Below are positions 8,184-14,663 of a DNA stretch of 35,395 nucleotides, piece after piece. Under the pieces are notes generated by a model. That model made no database searches. It was not told where the DNA came from and saw nothing but the letters and a program-made list of their open reading frames with translations. The stretch is taken from positions 1 through 35,395 of the forward strand of contig DIUO01000045.1 in NCBI GenBank assembly GCA_002422365.1, in the 5' to 3' direction. Each line of letters starts with the position of its first letter. Position 1 is the first letter of the stretch. The position numbers and the translations under genes are program-made. The stretch comes from Proteobacteria bacterium UBA6156 (GTDB lineage: Bacteria; Pseudomonadota; Alphaproteobacteria; UBA2136; UBA6156).

Positions 8184-8218
8184 CGGCCCCTGGTGTTACA
8201 CCCGGGGCCGTTTTTTTT
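8184..8218 (+). terminator. Rho-independent terminator after the membrane-protein gene
   Basis: CGGCCCC (8184-8190) pairs with GGGGCCG (8204-8210), with an inner GGTGT/ACACC helix, and is followed by eight T residues. A very clear terminator 17 bases after the stop codon. Confidence 0.92.
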
Positions 8219-8245
8219 ATAGATGATGAGATTTCAACTTGTTTC

Positions 8246-8274
8246 TTGTGTGTATGCGGGGCACAGGCTACACT
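8246..8274 (+). promoter_or_regulatory. Promoter candidate for the hpt gene, possibly giving a leaderless mRNA
   Basis: TTGTGT (8246-8251) and TACACT (8269-8274) are 17 bases apart. The predicted start, about seven bases on, coincides with the ATG at 8282. The gene has no Shine-Dalgarno sequence, so a leaderless transcript would explain both observations. Confidence 0.4.
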
Positions 8275-8281
8275 CCGGTTT

Positions 8282-8818
8282 ATGATGAAACTTCTTTACA
8301 GCGCTGAGGCCATTGCCGCGCGCGTGCATGACATGGGCGACGCCCTGAACCGCCAGTTTAAAGGCGAGCCGATGATACACACCGTGGTGACCATGAACGG
8401 TGCCGCCGTGTTTGCCGCCGACCTGATACGCCGCATACCCACCCCGCAGGTGCTGCATTATACCGGCGGGAGTTATTTTCAGGGTGCCATTAAGCAAGAA
8501 GTGGCGATGAACCCCGAAACCCTGCCCAGCAACTTTAACCAGGCGCCCGTGCTGGTGATTGAGGATATTTTGGACAGCGGCAATGCGATACGGCAGTTGC
8601 GGCAGATACTCTCTGACCGTGGGGCCGGGCCGATTACGGTGGTGAGCTTATTTAAGCGCATGGGCAGCCCGAGCATGGCCGACCATGCGGCCTTTAGCTT
8701 GCCGCGCGAGCTTTTTGTGGTGGGTTATGGTTTGGACATGGATGGCCGTTACCGTGAATTGCCGGGGATTTATACGTTTGAAAATGCGGTGATGACCGGG
8801 CAAAGTGGGCAGTGTTAG
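8282..8818 (+). CDS. hpt: Hypoxanthine phosphoribosyltransferase-type purine salvage enzyme
   Basis: Type I phosphoribosyltransferase that joins hypoxanthine (and/or guanine) to PRPP. The 178-residue protein has the PRPP-binding loop VLVIEDILDSGNA at about residues 90-102, including the acidic pair E94-D95. The hydrophobic strand IHTVVTMNGAAVFAADL lies near 32-48, and the C-terminal VVGYGLDMDGRYRELPGI pattern is typical of HPRT. Start is taken as the ATG at 8282 (a second ATG follows at once); there is no ribosome-binding site, see the promoter entry. An earlier in-frame ATG at 8246 would add 12 unconserved residues. Confidence 0.9.
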   Translation: MMKLLYSAEAIAARVHDMGDALNRQFKGEPMIHTVVTMNGAAVFAADLIRRIPTPQVLHYTGGSYFQGAIKQEVAMNPETLPSNFNQAPVLVIEDILDSGNAIRQLRQILSDRGAGPITVVSLFKRMGSPSMADHAAFSLPRELFVVGYGLDMDGRYRELPGIYTFENAVMTGQSGQC

Positions 8819-8840
8819 GTATTAGGTGTCAGGTATTAGG

Positions 8841-8862
8841 AAAGGGCCTTCGGCCCTTTTTT
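8841..8862 (+). terminator. Rho-independent terminator after hpt
   Basis: AAAGGGCC (8841-8848), a TTC loop and GGCCCTTT (8852-8859) run into TTT. It ends at the stop codon of the convergent DUF2155 gene. A short direct repeat GGTATTAGG lies just before it. Confidence 0.85.
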
Positions 8863-9607
8863 AGTAGGTGCCGTCCATGAGTTGGTGGAGGTCTTGTTGG
8901 GGTTCGGGGGCAGATTGAGGTTGCGCTTGCGGCTGGGGTTCGGGTTGCGGCTCGGTTTGAGGTGCGGGTTGGGCTTCGGGCTGCACTTCTGGCTGCGCTT
9001 CGGGTTGCACTTCGGGCTGGGATTCGGTGACAGATTCGGGCTCGGTGGGGGTGCTGGCATCGGTTACGCCAGGGACGGTGAAGGGGTCGGTGCCGTTAGC
9101 GCCTGAGGTTTCCGGCGCGGTTTCGGTATCGAAGATGACTTCCTCGGTTTCTATCACAGGTGCGGCGCCGACGGTTTGGATGATTTTGCGGGGATTGACG
9201 CCGCAGCCTTGCAGAATGGCATCGTAGCGCGGGTGGTCGAGGGTTGAAACTTCCGGGTAGGTGTTGAACATCCAGCCCGAGAACCAAGCGGAACTGCGGC
9301 CAAGGGCTTCGGCATTGTCGGTGATATCGAGCCAGGCGACATCTTGCCCCAGCCGCGCGGCATAGTCTGGCAGGCAGCGAGTGAGCTTGACGTCGATGTT
9401 CCCCACCGTTTGGGTTTGGCCGGAGAGGAGCACGATTTGCTCGCGCCGGTTGGTTTGTTTATCGAGCACGGTTACGCGGGCAGCGTTCTCGGTGGTGGCG
9501 GTGGCCGATGTGAGGGCTGTAGCGGCAGCAGCCTGCGCATAAGGCGTGCCCGCTGCCAGCGCCAAAAGGCCGGTGGCAAGGAGCAGCTTACGCAGGGCTG
9601 GGGTCAT
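8861..9607 (-). CDS. DUF2155-domain exported protein with a Pro/Gln/Glu-rich tail
   Basis: A 248-residue protein. Residues 1-26 form a signal peptide (KLLLATGLLALAAGTPYAQA). Residues about 43-145 match the alphaproteobacterial DUF2155 family: VLDKQTNRREQIVL, a central LTRCLPDY and the hallmark FSGWMFNTYP followed by LDHPRYDAILQGCG; the two cysteines probably pair in the periplasm. The last 65 residues are a repetitive tail of QPEVQPEAQP-like units. The start ATG overlaps the MerR stop by four bases (ATGA), so the two are translationally coupled. The function of DUF2155 is not established. Confidence 0.88.
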   Translation of the reverse strand: MTPALRKLLLATGLLALAAGTPYAQAAAATALTSATATTENAARVTVLDKQTNRREQIVLLSGQTQTVGNIDVKLTRCLPDYAARLGQDVAWLDITDNAEALGRSSAWFSGWMFNTYPEVSTLDHPRYDAILQGCGVNPRKIIQTVGAAPVIETEEVIFDTETAPETSGANGTDPFTVPGVTDASTPTEPESVTESQPEVQPEAQPEVQPEAQPAPQTEPQPEPQPQAQPQSAPEPQQDLHQLMDGTY

Positions 9608-10032
9608 GTACGGGGTCTTTCGTCGGCAAGGAGGTCGCGGATGGCGGTGAGTTCGGCTATCACGGCCTGGGGCGTGAGGTGCTGCACCAGGGTTTTCAGC
9701 TCTCTCGGTTTGGCCTGCTTGAGCGCGGCTTGCACGCCGCGAATGGTATAGCCCTCTTTATACAGCAGTTGCTGAATGTATTTGAGCAGGGCGACATCTT
9801 CCGGCTTATAAAACCGGCGGCCGCCGCTTTGCTTGGTGGGCTTGAGTTGGGGGAATTTCGTCTCCCAGAAGCGCAGCACGTGAGTGGCTACGCCGAGTTC
9901 GGCCGCGACCTCGGCAATGGTGCGGTAGGCACTGTCGCTTTTGCTGACCGTGCGCACGCTGGGCGGCGGCGCTTTGGGGCGCGCGCGGCCCAGGGCCACC
10001 AGTTGCTTTGGCGTGTGTGCGGAATCACCCAT
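9604..10032 (-). CDS. MerR-family transcriptional regulator
   Basis: A 142-residue DNA-binding protein. About 35 polar residues precede the winged-helix domain: YRTIAEVAAELGVATHVLRF, then WETKFPQLKP and GGRRFYKPEDVALLKYI, typical of the MerR class encoded next to ihfA in alphaproteobacteria. The dimerisation helix follows (LTPQAVIAELTAIRDLL). There are no metal- or drug-binding cysteines, so the signal it reads is unknown. It lies 20 bases after ihfA and overlaps the DUF2155 start, so the three genes form a unit. Confidence 0.93.
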   Translation of the reverse strand: MGDSAHTPKQLVALGRARPKAPPPSVRTVSKSDSAYRTIAEVAAELGVATHVLRFWETKFPQLKPTKQSGGRRFYKPEDVALLKYIQQLLYKEGYTIRGVQAALKQAKPRELKTLVQHLTPQAVIAELTAIRDLLADERPRT

Positions 10033-10052
10033 GGCCGGGGCCTAGCTGGTAG

Positions 10053-10349
10053 CTATTTCTTGCCGTTCATGCGGTCTTTAAGAATGTGGCTGGCGCGGAA
10101 GCTGAGGACTTTACGCGGCGCGATAGGAACCTCGACACCCGTTTTGGGGTTGCGGCCAATGCGCTGGCGCTTGCTGCGCACGCTGAAGTTGCCGAAGGTG
10201 GAAATTTTGAGGGTTTCGCCTTTTTCCAGCACTTTGCAGAGCTCTTCGATGACTTGGTCGACGAGGTCTTGCGCGGCTTTACGGGTGAGGCCTACTTCGT
10301 GGTAGACGGCCTCGGCGAGGTCCATGCGGGTTACGGTTTTGCTGCTCAT
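10053..10349 (-). CDS. ihfA: Integration host factor, alpha subunit
   Basis: A 98-residue HU/IHF-family protein that bends DNA at specific sites as a dimer with IhfB. Characteristic features are the RMDLAEAVYHEVGLTRKAAQ N-terminus, the FGNFSVRSKRQRIGRNPKTG beta-arm with the intercalating Pro, and IAPRKVLSFRASHILK. The ATG is preceded by AAGGGGAG at good spacing. It lies downstream of fabH and upstream of the MerR gene, the order usual in alphaproteobacteria, and has a 183-base upstream gap. Confidence 0.95.
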   Translation of the reverse strand: MSSKTVTRMDLAEAVYHEVGLTRKAAQDLVDQVIEELCKVLEKGETLKISTFGNFSVRSKRQRIGRNPKTGVEVPIAPRKVLSFRASHILKDRMNGKK

Positions 10350-10532
10350 TGAAAGTTCTCCCCTTACTGCTTTATTTCATTACGTTTTTACAAATACGAA
10401 CGATTATGGGTCAACCTAGCCTTGGCGGGCGGGCGCGTCAAGCATGGCACCCGATAATTTTCCCTCTTTACAGGCGCTTTTTACCGTTGCGGACGCTTAA
10501 TAATGCATCAGCGCAACGGCACCACACGGCGA

Positions 10533-11546
10533 TTAGCCCCAGCGGATGGCGGCGGTGCTCCAGGCAAACCCGGCGCCGAAGGCTTGCAGCAGCACCAGTT
10601 GGCCCGGTTTTATGCGGCCGTCGCGCACGGCGACATCCAGCGCCAGGGGTATGGTGGCGGCGCTGGTGTTGGCGTGGATATCGACGGTGACAATCACTTT
10701 CTCCATCGGCATGCCGAGGCTTTGGGCGGCGGCTTCGATAATCCGCAAGTTGGCCTGGTGGGGGACGACCCAGTCGATGTCGGCCATGGTCAGGTTGTGG
10801 GGCGTGAGGACGGCTTCGATATCGGCCGCGCTGCCCATTTGGCGCACGGCGTGCTTGAAGACTTCGCGGCCGTTCATCTGCACCGTGCCTGCGGTGCGGC
10901 CTTGAGCTACGCCTGCGGTGCTTTGGAGGTCGGGGCCCTTGGTGCCATCGGCGCCCAGTACAAAGCCGAGCAGGCCGCTGGGTGTGCTGCCGGGTGCGCT
11001 TTGGTCTTTTTTAAGAAGGATGGCGCCGGCGCCGTCTCCGAACAGCACGCTGGTGGTGCGGTCGGAATAATCGAGCACATTACTAAAGGTTTCGGCCCCC
11101 ACCACCAGCGCGTAGGTGTGGGGGGTGGTTTGCAGCAAGCCGTTGGCTACGCTCAGGGCGTGGATGAAGCCGCTGCAGGCGGCATTGACATCGAGCACCA
11201 CACACTGCGCGGGCAGGCCCAGGGCACCGTGCACCATGGCGGCCACGCTGGGGAAGGTAAGGTTGGGGGTGCAGGTGGCCACGAGGAGGATGCCGACCTG
11301 CGCGGCATCGACCCCGGCGGTTTGCAGGGCGCGCTGGGCGGCGTCGCGGGCCAGAGTGAAGGTGCTTTCCGACTCGTTCACCATATAGCGTTGGGTGATG
11401 CCGGTGCGGGAGCGGATCCAGTCGTCGGAGGACTCGATATTATGGCGCGCGATGAATTGGGCGTTGCTGAGGCAGGTGGCGGGCAGCGCGCTGCCGGTGG
11501 CGACGACGCGGACGGGGACGGAGGTGTACGGCAGGCTCATGCTCAC
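10533..11546 (-). CDS. fabH: 3-oxoacyl-[acyl-carrier-protein] synthase III
   Basis: Condenses acetyl-CoA with malonyl-ACP to start fatty-acid synthesis. At 337 residues it is slightly longer than E. coli FabH (317). The catalytic triad is complete: Cys124 in NAACSGFIHAL, His263 in VPHQANLRI and Asn293 in HANTSAATIPLAL. The N-terminal DDWIRSRTGI substrate-binding segment and the C-terminal GAGFAWSTAAIRW are also present. The frame opens with GTG at 11546, with an ATG two codons later at 11540; the ribosome-binding site does not decide between them. plsX, normally directly upstream, is missing. Confidence 0.97.
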   Translation of the reverse strand: MSMSLPYTSVPVRVVATGSALPATCLSNAQFIARHNIESSDDWIRSRTGITQRYMVNESESTFTLARDAAQRALQTAGVDAAQVGILLVATCTPNLTFPSVAAMVHGALGLPAQCVVLDVNAACSGFIHALSVANGLLQTTPHTYALVVGAETFSNVLDYSDRTTSVLFGDGAGAILLKKDQSAPGSTPSGLLGFVLGADGTKGPDLQSTAGVAQGRTAGTVQMNGREVFKHAVRQMGSAADIEAVLTPHNLTMADIDWVVPHQANLRIIEAAAQSLGMPMEKVIVTVDIHANTSAATIPLALDVAVRDGRIKPGQLVLLQAFGAGFAWSTAAIRWG

Positions 11547-11600
11547 CGTTGTGCCACATTTCCGGCCAAAACAAAAGGCTCCGGGGTGGAGCCGGGTATT

Positions 11601-11634
11601 GTAAAAGGAAAGGCTCCGGGTGGAGCCTTTCCTT
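11601..11634 (-). terminator. Terminator downstream of rpmF
   Basis: A perfect 13-bp stem (11605-11617 paired with 11622-11634; core AAGGCTCC/GGAGCCTT) with a GGGT loop. On the minus strand it continues into TTAC, giving four T residues in a row. Two smaller hairpins lie between it and the rpmF stop: GGAACC/GGTTACC near 11650 and CACCTTA/TAAGGTG at 11679-11697. It separates rpmF from fabH, occupying the place where plsX would be. Confidence 0.7.
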
Positions 11635-11710
11635 CTGCAAACAATTTTTGGAACCTAAAGGGGTTACCGGATTCTTTTCACCTTACACTTTAAGGTGAGG
11701 GAAACGCGGC

Positions 11711-11932
11711 TTACTCTTCGGTTTCGGTGGCGGCTTCGGCCTTGACCTTCGGCTGCTTCACCATTTTACCGTTGAACCACATGCTGCCGTCGGCCTCACG
11801 CGTGGCGTGGTGGCGGAGCACCAGGGTGCCGGTGTCGGGGTTTTCGGTATAGCTGCCGCCCGTGGCTTTGGCGTGGCGCTGCTGGCGCATACCCTTGCGG
11901 CTGGGGCTGGTTTTTCTCTTTGGAACGGCCAT
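11711..11932 (-). CDS. rpmF: 50S ribosomal protein L32
   Basis: A 73-residue large-subunit protein. MAVPKRKTSPSRKGMRQQRH is the unmistakable L32 N-terminus. The zinc-ribbon cysteines found in some L32 proteins are absent, as is usual in alphaproteobacteria. The C-terminal third is acidic (AEAATETEE). Start is the ATG at 11932, eight bases after GAGGAG; an upstream in-frame ATG adds 21 unconserved residues and was rejected. Confidence 0.97.
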   Translation of the reverse strand: MAVPKRKTSPSRKGMRQQRHAKATGGSYTENPDTGTLVLRHHATREADGSMWFNGKMVKQPKVKAEAATETEE

Positions 11933-12045
11933 GTCCGTTTCTCCTCGTAACTCGTCTGTTTTACGCCATATGCACCGGGTTAGCGGTAGTGGCAACGCGC
12001 CCTCTTACCCCAAGCGCGGGGGTTATGCAAGCCCATTCGTGGGGT

Positions 12046-12507
12046 TTAGGCGGCCTTTTTTGGTGTAGATTGCTGAAGAGCCTTGGCCACGCTGGAGCCA
12101 ACCCCGTGCTGCGCCATGGCGGCGGTGAGTTCTGGCCAGTTGTTAGCTTGCACCAGCGGGACATAGCGTTGCATGCGGCCATTGAGGGCGGCGGCGTAGG
12201 CGCGAACCTCTGGCCCCACTTTCATGTCGCTCACGGCGGCTTCCCTCAGGCCAATTTCGATACGGTCGATCATCGCCTCTAATATAGCGCGGCGCTGCTG
12301 CGCCCCCTGCCCTGCCGGAAGATGGGCGAGGGTTTGTGCCAAAAAGGGGCACATGTGCTCGAACTTGGCTTTGCGGGCGGTATCTTGGAAGCTGTCGGCT
12401 GCAAAAACGGCGGGGGCGGCTGCGCGGGCCTGGGTGAAGACCGTATCGACAACAGCGGTTGCGCCCGGGGCTTGCTTGCCGTAATGTTTCAGCCAATGAA
12501 AAAACAT
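12046..12507 (-). CDS. Ubiquinol-cytochrome c chaperone (CBP3-type) family protein
   Basis: A 153-residue protein beginning MFFHWLKHYGK. The family (CBP3/UQCC1-like) helps assemble cytochrome b of the bc1 complex. Supporting sequence: VFTQARAAAPAVFAADSFQD, FEHMCPFLAQTLAHL, and AILEAMIDRIEIGLREAAVSDMKVG with the following VRAYAAALNGRM, which is the characteristic pattern of the domain (compare the DMREMGVGDL-type stretch in family members). The position beside bamE and near rpmF is also where alphaproteobacteria keep it. GGAG lies eight bases before the ATG. Its start overlaps the divergent bamE start by 12 bases. Confidence 0.72.
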   Translation of the reverse strand: MFFHWLKHYGKQAPGATAVVDTVFTQARAAAPAVFAADSFQDTARKAKFEHMCPFLAQTLAHLPAGQGAQQRRAILEAMIDRIEIGLREAAVSDMKVGPEVRAYAAALNGRMQRYVPLVQANNWPELTAAMAQHGVGSSVAKALQQSTPKKAA

Positions 12508-12951
12508 AACGCCCTCTCCTTCTGTACCTTGGCCATGCCTTTGATGGTGGCCAGTGCCTTTGTTATCGCTTCGTGCGCCGAAACCGTCAATACGCGGGGG
12601 CAAATCATTCTGCCTTCTCGCCTGGCGCAGGTGCAGCCGGGGGTTAGCACCCGCGACGACGTGCTGAACCTGCTGGGCAGCCCCAGCACCCAAGGCACAT
12701 TGAATGACAACCGTTGGTATTATATTACGTCTTCGGTGGGTACGACGTCGTTCACGCCGCATGATTTGAAGTCTCGGCAGGTGCTGATTATTGATTTTGA
12801 CCCCGCCACCGGCACCGTGGCCAGCCTGAACCAGAAAACCAAGGCCGACGGCAAAAGCCTGACCCCCGACGAAGACGTGACCGAAACCCACGGCCAAGCC
12901 ATGGGGATTGTTGACCAGTTTATGGGCAACCTTGGCGGGTTGGTAAAGTAG
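12496..12951 (+). CDS. bamE: Outer-membrane assembly lipoprotein BamE (SmpA/OmlA)
   Basis: Lipoprotein of the BAM complex that inserts beta-barrels into the outer membrane. The 151-residue protein has a signal sequence ending in a lipobox-like VIASC with the lipidated Cys at residue 27. The family signature follows: RLAQVQPGVSTRDDVLNLLG, SPSTQGTLNDNRWYYI and the VLIIDFDPATGTVASL strand. The ATG at 12496 is preferred because the signal peptide begins there; an ATG four codons upstream (12484) is possible. No clear ribosome-binding site is visible. Its 5' end overlaps the chaperone gene on the other strand. Confidence 0.92.
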   Translation: MKKHNALSFCTLAMPLMVASAFVIASCAETVNTRGQIILPSRLAQVQPGVSTRDDVLNLLGSPSTQGTLNDNRWYYITSSVGTTSFTPHDLKSRQVLIIDFDPATGTVASLNQKTKADGKSLTPDEDVTETHGQAMGIVDQFMGNLGGLVK

Positions 12952-12958
12952 CCTAGCC

Positions 12959-13561
12959 ATGCGCGTGTTCGGCAACCAGCGCGGCGCGATGTTCGGGCTG
13001 GATGCCCGGCTGGCCATGGTGATTTTTGCCGTGATGGCCACTGTGGCCGGGTTTGTGGCCTATGGCCGCATTGGGGTGGCCAAAAGTGCCGCGCTGATAC
13101 GCGAGATTGAGGCCTATGACACCGCGCTGCGGAATTATCAGGCCGATATGGGCACCTTTTATTTGTTCACGCTGGATAAGCCCGTGGACGACACCAGCAG
13201 CCTGGACGACCTGACGGCGCTGTGGAACCCGGACATGGTGAAGCCCGGCTTTAAGCCCCACTGGCACGGGCCCTATGTGACCATGGAAAGCCGCAAGCAC
13301 CGCACGTATGGGAATTGGTCGATTTTTTATGCCCAGGGCGACCGGGCCAACTACTGCACCACCGAAAGCGACTGTTACATTTGGCTAAGCCTGAGCCGCG
13401 TGCCCGCCGACATGTGGGACGAACTGAACCGCTATTATGATGAAGACGGCGGCAAAGCGCGCGAAAGCCGCAACGATGCGATTCGGCTTGGCAAAATACA
13501 GGCCGATGCCGCCACCAACCCGCGCACGCTGATTGTGCGGACGATAGAAAGACCGCTGTAA
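12959..13561 (+). CDS. Pilin-like / type II secretion pseudopilin-like protein 1
   Basis: A 200-residue protein with a single N-terminal hydrophobic helix (LAMVIFAVMATVAGFVAYG) right after a short basic leader containing NQRGAMFGLDAR. The architecture (short leader ending Q-R-G, long hydrophobic helix, globular polar domain) is that of type IV pilins and GspG/GspH pseudopilins. The normal FTLIE sequence is replaced by AMFGLD, with an acidic residue at +6 rather than Glu at +5 if cleavage follows Gly9. The C-terminal domain contains WHGPYV, a GspG-like turn, and two Cys near residues 132 and 139. It starts seven bases after bamE and is followed by a paralogue. Confidence 0.72.
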   Translation: MRVFGNQRGAMFGLDARLAMVIFAVMATVAGFVAYGRIGVAKSAALIREIEAYDTALRNYQADMGTFYLFTLDKPVDDTSSLDDLTALWNPDMVKPGFKPHWHGPYVTMESRKHRTYGNWSIFYAQGDRANYCTTESDCYIWLSLSRVPADMWDELNRYYDEDGGKARESRNDAIRLGKIQADAATNPRTLIVRTIERPL

Positions 13562-14172
13562 TGCCACACGTTAACACACCTTGGAATGACCAACGCGGCG
13601 CGCTGTTTGGGCTGGATGCGCGGATTGCGCTGGCGATTTTTGGCGTGCTCTCGGTTGTGGCGGGGGCGGCGATTGTGACCAGCATTGACGGCACCCGCGC
13701 CCAAGTGCTGGCCACCGAGCTTGCCGACACCACGCAGGCGCTGGAGAGTTTTCATCATGACCTACGCACAGATATTTTTCTGGGGTTGACGACACCCACG
13801 GAAAAAGCGGCGTTTCAGGCCCTGTATGACAACAGCGTGATTATGGAGCGGGATAATTTGCGGGCGCGGTGGAATGGGCCATATGTGAAGGCGTCGTCGA
13901 ACATTCACCCGCGCTACGGCGCGATGACGCTGACCAAAGCCGGGCCGCTGCACACCATGGCCTGCGCGCCGGAGGAAATTTGCTATTTATATTTGGTGTA
14001 CAGCAACGTGAAGCCGGATATTGCGCTGAAAGCCAACGAAGTGCTGGACGGGCCGGATGAGGTTGACCCGGCGGCGCAGGGGCGGGTGCAGTGGTCTCGT
14101 GGAGATGAAGGGGCTAATGAAAAGTTGTACTTCCGGGCGATAAGGGCGCTGAGTGACCGGATGGATTATTAA
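13561..14172 (+). CDS. Pilin-like / type II secretion pseudopilin-like protein 2
   Basis: A 203-residue paralogue of the preceding protein. It has the same leader DQRGALFGLDAR, the hydrophobic helix ALAIFGVLSVVAGAAI and a matching RWNGPYV turn in the globular domain. Two Cys (MACAPEEICY) sit where the first protein has its pair. Start and stop are fused in TAATG with the upstream gene, indicating translational coupling and probably a joint complex. A terminator follows. No prepilin peptidase, ATPase or secretin gene lies in the window, so which machine they serve is open. Confidence 0.72.
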   Translation: MPHVNTPWNDQRGALFGLDARIALAIFGVLSVVAGAAIVTSIDGTRAQVLATELADTTQALESFHHDLRTDIFLGLTTPTEKAAFQALYDNSVIMERDNLRARWNGPYVKASSNIHPRYGAMTLTKAGPLHTMACAPEEICYLYLVYSNVKPDIALKANEVLDGPDEVDPAAQGRVQWSRGDEGANEKLYFRAIRALSDRMDY

Positions 14173-14194
14173 GATAATCAGCTTTAAATATGCC

Positions 14195-14223
14195 GAAAGG
14201 CCGGGATTGCTCCCGGCCTTTTC
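14195..14223 (+). terminator. Bidirectional-looking terminator between the pilin-like pair and a convergent gene
   Basis: AAAGGCCGGGA (14196-14206) pairs with TCCCGGCCTTT (14211-14221) around a TTGC loop and runs into TTC. On the minus strand the stem ends in TTTC, so it may also serve the gene at 14238. Confidence 0.8.
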
Positions 14224-14237
14224 GCAGATTCTCGCCC

Positions 14238-14594
14238 CTACGAGACGAACGATACCAGAATGAGATCGAAGGTGTGCTCACGCCCCGGATGGTTGGAGGG
14301 CATGATGGAGGTGGCCAAAACCTTCACGCCGTCTTTCTGCCATTCCTTCTGGCAGGCATCGCGGAAGCCCGCGCGATAGGCGAAGTGGCTCGAGCGGATG
14401 TCCAGCGCATCCTCGGCAACGATGGCACCCGCCACATTCCGGCCGACGCGCTTGGCCAGCGGGTACCACCAGCGGTTACCCTGCTGCTTGAAGCGTCCAA
14501 CCTGCGCGGTGAGCTTGGGCATGTTGGCCTGAGCATCGCTCTGGCCAAGGTGGTAGAGTTCCCGCCAGGCGGGGAAAAGTTTCCAAATGTTCAT
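14238..14594 (-). CDS. Hypothetical protein, 118 residues
   Basis: A soluble, basic, tryptophan-rich protein (MNIWKLFPAWRELYHL; NRWWYPLAKRVGRN) that I do not recognise. No signal peptide or membrane helix. AAGGAG seven bases before the ATG makes the start convincing, and a hairpin terminator lies just after the stop. It lies 69 bases downstream of lipA on the same strand, so it could be read through from the pdh/lipA operon or have its own promoter. Confidence 0.65.
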   Translation of the reverse strand: MNIWKLFPAWRELYHLGQSDAQANMPKLTAQVGRFKQQGNRWWYPLAKRVGRNVAGAIVAEDALDIRSSHFAYRAGFRDACQKEWQKDGVKVLATSIMPSNHPGREHTFDLILVSFVS

Positions 14595-14663
14595 TGCGGT
14601 TCTCCTTGAATCCGCAGGTTTATTCGCGCTAGTAAATTAATATAATTACCTTTGTATGCAAAG

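Noticed and set aside
10503..11693. 396-codon open frame antisense to fabH
   Set aside because: Gly/Ala-rich shadow; fabH has its full catalytic triad on the other strand.
12508..13041. Upstream extension of the bc1 chaperone frame to 331 residues
   Set aside because: The extra part is antisense to bamE and low-complexity; a good ribosome-binding site marks the start at 12507.
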